DNA from: an uncultured Nitrospira sp.
Lineage (GTDB): Bacteria > Nitrospirota > Nitrospiria > Nitrospirales > UBA8639
Assembly: GCA_902500695.1 (NCBI GenBank)
Contig: CABVRQ010000027.1
Span: 35,673-40,855, forward strand
Reading direction: 5' to 3'
DNA: 5,183 nucleotides
The position numbers and the translations under genes are program-made. This document shows positions 1 to 5,183 of the stretch, one piece after another. Positions within the stretch are counted from its first letter, which is position 1. Each line of letters starts with the position of its first letter. The notes under the pieces are model-generated. The model was given only the letters and a program-made list of their open reading frames with translations. It had not been told where the DNA came from and did not search any database.

Positions 1-184
1 TACCATTGATGATCGGCTTCCCACACAAACTCTACCTCTAAGGGAAATTGGATTTTTCCCATAGGCAGGGGGTCCGCTGATTTAACCACCACTCGATATC
101 CTTCCCCATCTGTCAGTTGAAGGGGAACAGAAAAATTTTCGCGATCTCTTCTAAAGGATCGGCAAGCACGTTTCGATCATGTCG
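1..184 (-). pseudogene. Truncated, frameshifted partial copy of the PKD-domain exported protein gene
   Basis: This stretch aligns with 796-980, the 3' part of the intact minus-strand gene at 780-1454. By hand I count about 18 mismatches and one gap over roughly 185 positions, so about 90% identity. Read on the minus strand it encodes the equivalent of residues 159-219 of the intact protein and preserves FPLEVEFVWEADHQW, but with changes such as A to V, S to P and E to K. A one-base deletion near 135-139 breaks the frame. The similarity stops sharply at 184 (980 in the intact copy), so nothing upstream of residue 159 remains: no start, signal peptide or PKD domain. The last five codons and the stop would lie before base 1, outside the window. 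It is best read as a remnant of a tandem duplication, and it is unlikely to make protein. Confidence 0.85.
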
Positions 185-222
185 ACCCTAACCGGATGGA
201 CTGTCACATTACCGGTAGAGAC

Positions 223-330
223 ATGCGAGTGTTTTTGAATTTATTGGAACGATCAGAAGCAGATAGCTTGAATGGCTATCCCCCAAACATGCGTTTTGAA
301 TTCCACAGCACAATGGGACTCAAAAAGTAA
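223..330 (+). other. Short unassigned open reading stretch, possible gene-end remnant
   Basis: An ATG at 223 opens a 35-codon frame ending in TAA at 328-330. The same frame is open back to 121, but there it runs antisense through the decayed PKD-protein copy. The product begins MRVFLNLLERSEADSLNGY and ends MGLKK. It starts just beyond the point where similarity to the intact copy ends, so it could be the end of another gene joined there by rearrangement. There is no ribosome binding site and I recognise no family. It may be chance. Confidence 0.2.
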
Positions 331-387
331 TCGGATGATCAGGTCTGTTACGACCAGAAAATACCGGTTGGAAGGTGGGCTCTTTAA

Positions 388-609
388 TCACCTATGGAGA
401 AGAACCGTTCGGTGGGCTCCTGTTTCGTCGGTTTGATCATATTCCCGTCCCTCCTCTAGGATTATACTTTGAATGCCATGGCGTAGGCTCCCCATACTGA
501 TACGGATCAAGCGGATCATCCCCCAGCACACCCACGCCGCCACCAGACAAACACATAACAACCCCGCTAGTATGACTTAGACTCCCCATTTCTCCACGAC
601 AGACTCCAT
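388..609 (-). pseudogene. Possible small single-helix membrane protein, interrupted by a stop
   Basis: On the minus strand an ATG at 609 opens MESVVEKWGV, meets TAA at 577-579, and then continues in the same frame for 62 more codons to TGA at 388-390. After the stop comes a very hydrophobic stretch, VILAGLLCVCLVAAWVCWGM, typical of a membrane helix. A basic segment (IRLIRISMGSLRHG) and a polar, acidic tail (LEEGREYDQTDETG) follow. This order of parts looks like a genuine small inner-membrane protein with a cytoplasmic tail, now broken by one nonsense codon. Against it, there is no clear ribosome binding site and no family I can name, and 74 codons is short enough for chance. It lies in the same decaying region as the truncated copy at 1-184. 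Confidence 0.33.
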
Positions 610-779
610 TTTGATGGTAACGGGAAATTTCCCTCTTGTGGGAAACGGTTCAATCATAGAAGTTTTGGCGGATGCTGGATGGCATTGTTTTTCAAATTAC
701 CCAGAAGGGTTGAGATTTTCGAATACAAAATTCGGGAATTCATTGTCAGCCAGGATTGGATTTAAAAAAGCTCCGGGTT

Positions 780-1454
780 CTAGAAATTTTTGATATACCA
801 TTGATGATCGGCTTCCCACACAAACTCTACCTCTAAGGGAAATTGGATTTCCCCCATTGGCAGTGAGTCGGCTGATTTGGCCACCACTCTATATCCTTCC
901 CCATCTGTTAGTTGAAGGGGAACGGAAAAATAATTCGCGATCTCTCCTAAATGATCAGCAAGCACGGTCCAATCATGTCGCATGACCTCACGCTTTCTGG
1001 TAGCCACAAACGAGACAGCCCCTTCAATATCTTGCTTTGCTAAAGCCGCCAGCATACCCCGCCACCGGGCATTGAGGGCAGCTTGGAGATCTTCCGGATT
1101 CTCTAACACCACGTCAGCCGTCGCTTCAAAGGTTTGGCCCTGTTTATTTGTGACGATCACCCGAGGGGAAAAATGGCCTGCTTGGGAAAACGTGACCGTC
1201 TGGGAATGGAGGTGAGGCCCTTCTGCATCAAACCTTCCATCTCCTTCATAATCCCAGGCAATCATGCCCACTTCCGTGACCGAATCCGTGGAAACCCTCA
1301 AGCTCACCTCACCAGGGACGACACCCCGCTCCGGGGATGCCCGGATGTGCACAAGAGGCGTTCTGCTGTGATCCATGGCGTAAGCAATGCCAACTCCACA
1401 AATGAAGACGAAGATGGCACCGGCGGATTTCCTCAGCCAAAACACTGGCTTCAT
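780..1454 (-). CDS. Exported protein with PKD-like domain and possible NTF2-like C-terminal domain
   Basis: The product has 224 residues. Residues 1-26 form a Sec signal peptide: basic start MKPVFWLRK, a hydrophobic core, and a likely cleavage site after AYA. Residues about 35-118 resemble a PKD/Ig-like beta-sandwich. The hallmark WDYEGDGRFD at 67-76 matches the WDF-DGDG-type strand, and TVTFSQAGHFSPRVIVTN (86-103) matches the later strands. Residues about 123-224 contain an amphipathic helix, WRGMLAALAKQDIEGAVSF, then predicted strands ending EVEFVWEADHQWYIKNF. This resembles the NTF2-like domain often seen in secreted PKD proteins, but that assignment is tentative. No catalytic residues are evident, so a periplasmic or surface binding role is inferred. 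The ATG at 1454 is supported by a strong Shine-Dalgarno. The gene is transcribed divergently from the ligase gene, and a decayed partial copy lies downstream at 1-184. Confidence 0.82.
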   Translation of the reverse strand: MKPVFWLRKSAGAIFVFICGVGIAYAMDHSRTPLVHIRASPERGVVPGEVSLRVSTDSVTEVGMIAWDYEGDGRFDAEGPHLHSQTVTFSQAGHFSPRVIVTNKQGQTFEATADVVLENPEDLQAALNARWRGMLAALAKQDIEGAVSFVATRKREVMRHDWTVLADHLGEIANYFSVPLQLTDGEGYRVVAKSADSLPMGEIQFPLEVEFVWEADHQWYIKNF

Positions 1455-1463
1455 TTTTCCGTT

Positions 1464-1469
1464 CTCCTT
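1464..1469 (-). promoter_or_regulatory. Shine-Dalgarno of the PKD-domain protein gene
   Basis: On the minus strand AAGGAG lies nine bases before the ATG at 1454, an almost ideal ribosome binding site. It fixes the start so that the signal peptide is complete. Confidence 0.8.
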
Positions 1470-1570
1470 TTTATCTTTCTTATGGCCTTTGTCTTCAATA
1501 CGGACGACTGGTAGGCCTCACTAAGCGACTTGATACAAACCTATCCGCCTATACTTCGGACATATTTATT

Positions 1571-1599
1571 GATTTCATGAATGTAATGTTCATGAAATC
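1571..1599. promoter_or_regulatory. Perfect 11-bp inverted repeat in the divergent intergenic region (candidate operator or hairpin)
   Basis: GATTTCATGAA (1571-1581) and TTCATGAAATC (1589-1599) are exact reverse complements separated by the seven bases TGTAATG. Each arm contains the 8-bp palindrome TTCATGAA (1574-1581 and 1589-1596), so the site is also a direct repeat of two palindromes 15 bp apart. It sits 86 bp before the ligase start and 117 bp from the divergent gene's start. It has no downstream T-tract, so it does not look like a terminator. A binding site for a dimeric regulator controlling one or both genes is the simplest reading. A stem-loop in the ligase leader is the alternative. 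The cognate regulator is not in the window. Confidence 0.5.
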
Positions 1600-1684
1600 C
1601 CTTAACCCTAAAGTAAGCAAGGAACACGGTTCGTCCAGGCAGGATTCTTTACCTTGTCGTGGAATTCAGGTATGAAGCAATAGT

Positions 1685-3178
1685 ATGGGATTATCTATTG
1701 ACCGCGATCAGTTTGACGAAGAGGATTTCACCCGGTTTGGGCAACGGTTGACTCAAAGCTTGAAAGCCCTTGAGCATGTGGTGGAGCAGCCGGGGTTTGG
1801 TGTCGGTCCTCTTTCCATCGGGGCGGAACTCGAACTCTCGATTATCAATAGCCAGGGCCGGGCCTATCCCATTAATCGCACCCTCCTGAATTGCTCGCAT
1901 GATGAACACCTCCAACTCGAGTTAGACCGGTTTAATTTGGAATATAATTTATCTCCGGTTGCCCTGGCGGGCCATCCCTTTTCCCATGTCCGCGCACAGT
2001 TGGCGAACGCCATCCAATCATTGGAATATTGTGCCCACAGATTGGGAGGACGCATTGCGCCGATTGGCATCCTGCCGACCCTCTGTGCTGAAGAATTGGA
2101 TTCGCCGGTGATGTCAGACCTTCCGCGCTATCGCGCGCTCTCGACAGCACTCCGACGGTTGCGTGAGGGCCTCTTTTCCATCCACATCAATGGGCCGGAG
2201 CCCTTAACGGTGACTTGTCCGGATGTCACACTGGAAGGGGCCACGACCTCTTTTCAGATTCATCTTCGGGTGAACCCTCAGGATTTCGCCCGCGTCTTTA
2301 ACGCGGCTCAACTCGTGACGCCCGTGGCCTTGGCTCTTAGTGCCAATAGTCCCATATTTTTGCAGCATCGCCTGTGGGAAGAAACACGCGTGGCCTTGTT
2401 TAAGCAGGCGATCGACAGTCGAAAAGCCCAGGAAGGCGATTGGCACCAACCGGCCAGAGTGTCGTTTGGCCACGGATGGGTCCGTCGCGGGGCGTATGAA
2501 TTATTTGCCGAAGCTGTGGCGCTCCATGCTCCCTTATTGCCGGTTATGAGTATGGAAGACCCCATGGAATGCATCAGACGAGGACAATTGCCGCAGCTTG
2601 AGGAATTGCGCCTACACCAGGGAACCGTCTGGCGTTGGAATCGAGCGATCTATGATGCCGGTGCCAATGGCCATGTCCGCGTCGAATTTCGAGCCCTACC
2701 CTCAGGGCCTACCCCGATTGATATGGCGGCCAATGCCGCTTTTATTATCGGGCTGACGTTAGGCATGCGACAGCAGATCGACACCATCCTCCACCAGTTT
2801 CCGTTTGAATATGCTCACCGGAATTTCTATCGGTCGGCCGAATTTGGGATGGAGGCCATGTTAGTATGGCCAGGTGGGACCGCGCAGGGATTGCGCGAAA
2901 TATCGGTGTGTGACTTGGCCAGGGAATTGTTGCCGGTGGCCGAAAAGGGCTTGGAGGAAAGCGGAGTGGAGAAAGAAGAAATCCAACTCATGCTGAATGT
3001 GATCCGTGATCGCTTGGAAGCACGAATGAATGGCGCGCGTTGGCAACTCCATCGGTTAGAACAGTATGAGAGACAAGGAGATGACCGTCCCACGGCTTTG
3101 ACTCGCATGCTCGAAGATTACCTGCGCGCCTCACACACCGGGGCCCCCGTTTCCCAGTGGAGTCTGAACCCCGAATGA
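1685..3178 (+). CDS. Carboxylate-amine ligase, glutamate-cysteine ligase family 2 (GCS2, YbdK-like)
   Basis: The cytoplasmic product has 497 residues. GCS2 enzymes use ATP to join an amino-acid carboxylate, usually the gamma-carboxylate of glutamate, to an amine. Family features in order are: GAELEL at 46-51, with the acidic pair E48/E50 expected to bind metal and substrate; LDRFNLEYNLSP at 80-91; IAPIGILPTL at 124-133; FQIHLRVNP at 190-198; LALSANSPIF at 216-225; and VRVEFRALPSG at 331-341, followed by DMAANAAFIIGL. It is longer than E. coli YbdK (372 residues), with extra sequence at the N-terminus and in a helical, charged C-terminus. An in-frame TGA at 1673 makes ATG 1685 the first possible start. 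Its ribosome binding site is weak (GAAG, 1674-1677). The gene overlaps the next one by 4 bp. The family is clear but the substrate is not, and a true glutathione-pathway role is unproven. Confidence 0.88.
   Translation: MGLSIDRDQFDEEDFTRFGQRLTQSLKALEHVVEQPGFGVGPLSIGAELELSIINSQGRAYPINRTLLNCSHDEHLQLELDRFNLEYNLSPVALAGHPFSHVRAQLANAIQSLEYCAHRLGGRIAPIGILPTLCAEELDSPVMSDLPRYRALSTALRRLREGLFSIHINGPEPLTVTCPDVTLEGATTSFQIHLRVNPQDFARVFNAAQLVTPVALALSANSPIFLQHRLWEETRVALFKQAIDSRKAQEGDWHQPARVSFGHGWVRRGAYELFAEAVALHAPLLPVMSMEDPMECIRRGQLPQLEELRLHQGTVWRWNRAIYDAGANGHVRVEFRALPSGPTPIDMAANAAFIIGLTLGMRQQIDTILHQFPFEYAHRNFYRSAEFGMEAMLVWPGGTAQGLREISVCDLARELLPVAEKGLEESGVEKEEIQLMLNVIRDRLEARMNGARWQLHRLEQYERQGDDRPTALTRMLEDYLRASHTGAPVSQWSLNPE
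3175..3178 (+). promoter_or_regulatory. ATGA stop-start overlap coupling ligase and hydrolase
   Basis: The ATG of the hydrolase (3175-3177) shares bases with the TGA that ends the ligase (3176-3178). Such overlaps usually let a terminating ribosome restart, giving linked amounts of both proteins. This supports a two-gene operon. Confidence 0.75.
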
Positions 3179-4191
3179 ACCTGGCACGTCCTATACCCAG
3201 GTGGGAGGCACCCACACCACAAGACGTAGGGCACACCGTCGAGGATTTTCTGGTGAAACTGGCTGAACCCACTTTCCTTTGGCTTCCGGGCCTGGATGCC
3301 ACGCGCACACGCGCTGTGAGTACCTTATTGCACGGCAATGAACCCTCAGGCGTGCGCGCCCTTCATCGATGGATACGGGAAGGCCGACAACCCCAGGTCA
3401 ATTTGCTGTGTTTTATCGGGTCTATCGGAGCGGCCTTGACCAGGCCATTCTTTTCTCATCGATACGCACCAGAAGGAACAGATCTCAATCGGTGTTTCCG
3501 ATCTCCGTTTGAGGGACCGGAAGGGGCCATCGCCCAAGCCATGCTTCAGGAACTGCATCACGCCCAACCCGAAGCCTTGATTGACTTACATAACACCTCC
3601 GGCCGAAGTCCGGCGTATGGTGTGACCACCCTGAACCGGGAAACCCATGAAACTTTGACGGGGGTCTTTTGTGATCATCTCATCATAACCGACTTGCGGT
3701 TGGGCTCATTAATGGAAGCGACGGAATACGACTGGCCGACCGTCACCATTGAAGCAGGATGGGCACAAGATCCACAGGCTGATGAGCTGGCCTTTCGCGG
3801 ATTCACACGATATGCCCTGGCCAAGAATTTTTCGGATATCTCGTCACCGGTGACCGTGCTCCATCATCCCATTCGGGTGGAACTGCAGAAAGGGGCCACC
3901 ATGGCCTTTAACGGTGGACCGGTTTCTGAAGTGGATCTCACCCTTCCGTCAGATGTGGATCGATTAAATTTTGGACTATGGTCTCCGCAAGAAACCCTGG
4001 GTTGGGTCGGGGCACGCGGCCTGGATGTGCTATGGGCAAAGAATGCCATGGGACAAAACGTCAGCTCCGCCATCTTTTCCGTGCACAACGGGGAACTTCG
4101 ATTAGCTCATCCCAGCCGGCTCATGATGGTCACGACGAACCAAGAAATCGCCCAAAGCGATTGCCTCTTCTACATCCTCCCTGATTCGTGA
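3175..4191 (+). CDS. Succinylglutamate desuccinylase/aspartoacylase family zinc hydrolase
   Basis: The product has 338 residues, and proteins of this family (related to M14 carboxypeptidases) hydrolyse N-acyl amino acids. The zinc site is complete: HGNEPSG supplies H53 and E56, and IDLHNT supplies H139. DLNRCFR at 103-109 matches the substrate-binding DLNR motif, and TIEAG places the likely general acid/base at E193. Residues after about 220 form a C-terminal beta-rich region. I chose ATG 3175 because it overlaps the ligase stop as ATGA, an arrangement typical of translational coupling. GGAG at 3159-3162 could serve as a distant Shine-Dalgarno. A GTG at 3157 would add six residues but has no upstream ribosome binding site. 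The acyl group and amino acid are unknown. It is unlikely to be AstE of arginine catabolism, since no other ast genes are nearby. It probably works with the ligase. Confidence 0.87.
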   Translation: MNLARPIPRWEAPTPQDVGHTVEDFLVKLAEPTFLWLPGLDATRTRAVSTLLHGNEPSGVRALHRWIREGRQPQVNLLCFIGSIGAALTRPFFSHRYAPEGTDLNRCFRSPFEGPEGAIAQAMLQELHHAQPEALIDLHNTSGRSPAYGVTTLNRETHETLTGVFCDHLIITDLRLGSLMEATEYDWPTVTIEAGWAQDPQADELAFRGFTRYALAKNFSDISSPVTVLHHPIRVELQKGATMAFNGGPVSEVDLTLPSDVDRLNFGLWSPQETLGWVGARGLDVLWAKNAMGQNVSSAIFSVHNGELRLAHPSRLMMVTTNQEIAQSDCLFYILPDS

Positions 4192-4256
4192 ACACCAAAA
4201 TTCTCGGATTGAGCTCACACTTCTGAAACTTCTATGTGATGTCTTTTCAATCTCCC

Positions 4257-4281
4257 CCACCCCTTTCGAAGAAAGGAGTGG
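4257..4281. terminator. Stem-loop 66 bp after the hydrolase stop, weak terminator candidate
   Basis: Bases 4257-4267 (CCACCCCTTTC) pair with 4271-4281 (GAAAGGAGTGG) in ten of eleven positions around a GAA loop. The location suits the end of the two-gene operon. There is no T-tract on either side, so an ordinary intrinsic terminator is not supported. It may instead protect the 3' end or act with Rho. Confidence 0.3.
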
Positions 4282-4333
4282 AGTGAGTGTATTTCCATTC
4301 AAGGGGAAAACTTTGTTGCAATGGATGATATGG

Positions 4334-4354
4334 CAAAATGATGACATCGTTTTG
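4334..4354. repeat. Inverted repeat, 9-bp stem with 3-base loop
   Basis: CAAAATGAT (4334-4342) pairs with ATCGTTTTG (4346-4354) around GAC, with one G-T wobble. The stem can continue outward through ATAT (4328-4331) and ATAT (4355-4358), with GG bulged on the left. No T-run follows. Its role is unknown. Confidence 0.4.
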
Positions 4355-4548
4355 ATATTGAGAGACTCGGAAGTATGTGAACCTGGCAGTATCAACGGGG
4401 GCGACAACGGAAAAACCCAGATATGATTTAATAGGTCAGGCTCCCTGGTTTAACTCCCAACTTTCCCACACCTCAACAAGTTTGTGTTACCGTTCCCGCC
4501 CCTGCTTGAGAGACATGGGGAGAAATGTATTTCAAAAGATACACTCTG

Positions 4549-4562
4549 TATCCAATTGGATA
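4549..4562. repeat. Perfect 14-bp palindrome
   Basis: TATCCAATTGGATA is self-complementary without a spacer. It lies about 275 bp before the gene at 4837 and overlaps a shorter dyad, GATAC (4538-4542) with GTATC (4548-4552). It could be a protein binding site, but with no second copy in the window this is only a possibility. Confidence 0.4.
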
Positions 4563-4678
4563 AATACGAAGGACGTCGCATGATCTCAACCAACTGGAGA
4601 ACCCTTTCCTAACTTTTGCGAATTTAGATAGAAAGAACCTACGAAGATCCCAAAAAATCTTTGTAAAGCTCTTCTGAA

Positions 4679-4690
4679 TGGGTTAACCCA
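4679..4690. repeat. Perfect 12-bp palindrome
   Basis: TGGGTTAACCCA is self-complementary and ends 50 bp before the candidate sigma-54 promoter. It could be an upstream binding site, but 12-bp palindromes are not rare enough to claim that from sequence alone. Confidence 0.3.
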
Positions 4691-4739
4691 CAGAGGGAAC
4701 TTCCCCCATCCACTCACTCTTAGAACAATTGCCCAAGCA

Positions 4740-4754
4740 AGGCATGGCATTTGC
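4740..4754 (+). promoter_or_regulatory. Candidate sigma-54 (-24/-12) promoter for the gene at 4837
   Basis: AGGCATGGCATTTGC matches the consensus TGGCACGNNNNTTGC at nine of eleven fixed positions. It has the essential GG (4741-4742) and GC (4753-4754) with the required spacing. Transcription would begin near 4766, giving a leader of about 70 bases before the ATG at 4837. If real, the downstream gene depends on RpoN and an activator bound upstream. No RpoN or activator gene is in the window. Confidence 0.42.
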
Positions 4755-4836
4755 CTAATTCATATCAATAGATGAAATGTAAAGATCAAATTTTACGTTT
4801 CGAGTATTTTTCCTTTTCTTTGACTGCCATATCCAC

Positions 4837-5183
4837 ATGCCTACACCCCTCTCAACCATTTCTACTTTCTATAATCAATTTCTGACCTCGGTGACGCCGA
4901 AACGCGCCACCCTCCTAGTGATTGTGGCTTTGGGACTTTTGAGTGGAATGGCCTGGGTACATATCACCGAAAAAGAGCAATACCTGATTCAACGAAATTT
5001 CCGCTTGTTGAATTTATGGGGTCAGAACATCAGTCAAAAAATCCAGAGTTATCAAAAGGTGTTTGAAGTTGGAGCATCTGAGATTCAGGAAAATCTGAAT
5101 CCCGAATCCAAGTCCGAGCTTTCGACTGTTATTAAAAACGAGGGCCGGAACTTATTGATCCGGATGATCCCGCCGACGGAAAA
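4837..5183 (+). CDS. Membrane-anchored protein, N-terminal part only (possible sensor or signalling protein)
   Basis: The frame is open to the window end and gives 115 complete codons. Residues 1-23 are a short N-terminal segment ending PKR. Residues 24-42 (ATLLVIVALGLLSGMAWVH) form one clear membrane helix. A polar, largely helical region follows, including QRNFRLLNLWGQNISQKIQ and a stretch ending VIKNEGRNLL. One helix followed by a helical extracytoplasmic region resembles the start of Cache-type sensors on histidine kinases, chemoreceptors or diguanylate cyclases, but the second helix and the output domain are beyond the window. ATG 4837 is the first start after an in-frame TAA at 4780. 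No Shine-Dalgarno precedes it, so a later start (ATG at codon 38) cannot be excluded, although it would destroy the helix. The gene may be driven by the sigma-54-type promoter at 4740-4754. Confidence 0.72.
   Translation, partial: MPTPLSTISTFYNQFLTSVTPKRATLLVIVALGLLSGMAWVHITEKEQYLIQRNFRLLNLWGQNISQKIQSYQKVFEVGASEIQENLNPESKSELSTVIKNEGRNLLIRMIPPTE

Larger units (their letters stand above)
185..779. other. Gene-poor stretch between the decayed copy and the intact gene
   Basis: Nearly 600 bp lie between the two copies of the PKD-protein sequence, and no intact, convincingly coding gene is visible. The stretch holds a possible minus-strand membrane-protein remnant (388-609) and a short plus-strand open stretch (to 330). 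It also holds a perfect 12-bp palindrome GGGAAATTTCCC at 622-633. A plus-strand frame at 611-793 begins with TTG and has no ribosome binding site or recognisable family. I see no transposase, terminal inverted repeats or clear terminator for the minus-strand gene that ends at 780. A run of six T on the minus strand (764-769) follows that stop codon but has no GC-rich stem before it. The picture is of decaying sequence. Confidence 0.6.
4192..4836. other. 645-bp intergenic region with several palindromes, no convincing gene
   Basis: The region between the hydrolase stop and the next gene is visibly richer in A and T than the operon. A plus-strand frame at 4377-4583 starts with GTG, lacks a ribosome binding site and gives a product with no recognisable domain, so I leave it out. 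What the region does hold is a cluster of dyads: a stem-loop at 4257-4281, another at 4334-4354, perfect palindromes at 4549-4562 and 4679-4690, and a sigma-54-type promoter at 4740-4754. An unannotated small RNA is possible, but nothing identifies a known family. Confidence 0.55.

Noticed and set aside
764..782. T-run on the minus strand as terminator of the PKD-domain gene
   Set aside because: Six T follow the stop codon, but no stable GC-rich stem precedes them.
611..793. Plus-strand frame of 60 codons
   Set aside because: It starts with TTG, has no ribosome binding site and no recognisable family, overlaps the 3' end of the intact minus-strand gene, and sits in a decaying region.
1..794. 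Insertion sequence or other mobile element causing the duplication
   Set aside because: I see no transposase fragment, terminal inverted repeats or flanking target-site duplication.
982..1514. Plus-strand frames opposite the PKD-domain gene
   Set aside because: They are antisense shadows of a gene with a clear signal peptide, domain motif and ribosome binding site.
1530..1555. TTGATA and TATACT as a sigma-70 promoter for the ligase operon
   Set aside because: The spacer is only 14 bases instead of about 17, so it is not a supportable promoter.
3157..3174. GTG 3157 as the hydrolase start
   Set aside because: No ribosome binding site lies upstream, while ATG 3175 forms the ATGA coupling overlap.
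4377..4583. Plus-strand frame of 68 codons starting GTG
   Set aside because: There is no ribosome binding site or domain. The 11-base match of its start (TGAACCTGGCA) to the start of the hydrolase gene is too short to imply duplication.
1..5183. CRISPR array, tRNA or rRNA
   Set aside because: There are no regularly spaced repeats, no cloverleaf-like sequence and no conserved rRNA segments.

Overview
The window reads as ordinary chromosomal DNA of a Gram-negative-type bacterium. It carries a Sec-type exported protein, a cytoplasmic enzyme pair and the start of a membrane-anchored protein. Gene style and the moderate GC content would fit a Nitrospira-like (Nitrospirota) genome. That placement is an impression only; no rRNA or taxonomic marker is present.

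Layout. Positions 1-184 hold a decayed, minus-strand partial copy of the 3' end of the gene at 780-1454. The two stretches align at about 90% by hand count, and the copy carries a one-base deletion and ends abruptly. Positions 185-779 contain no intact gene. They hold a small possible membrane-protein remnant on the minus strand (388-609, with one internal stop) and an unassigned plus-strand open stretch. Positions 780-1454 (minus) encode an exported protein of 224 residues with a PKD-like domain and a C-terminal domain that may be NTF2-like. The 230-bp divergent intergenic region contains a perfect 11-bp inverted repeat built from two TTCATGAA palindromes.

The core of the window is a two-gene plus-strand operon. 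The first gene (1685-3178) encodes a carboxylate-amine ligase of the GCS2 (YbdK-like) family. The second (3175-4191) encodes a zinc hydrolase of the succinylglutamate desuccinylase/aspartoacylase (AstE/AspA) family. They overlap by 4 bp (ATGA), which suggests translational coupling. One enzyme would form an amide bond on an amino-acid carboxylate and the other would hydrolyse an N-acyl amino acid, so they probably act on the same or linked small molecules. The actual substrate cannot be read from the sequence.

Positions 4192-4836 form a 645-bp intergenic region with several palindromes and stem-loops and a good candidate sigma-54 (-24/-12) promoter at 4740-4754. That promoter points at a gene starting at 4837 and cut by the window end. 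Its product has one N-terminal membrane helix followed by what looks like the start of an extracytoplasmic region, as in sensor proteins. I see no rRNA, tRNA, CRISPR array or intact mobile element.
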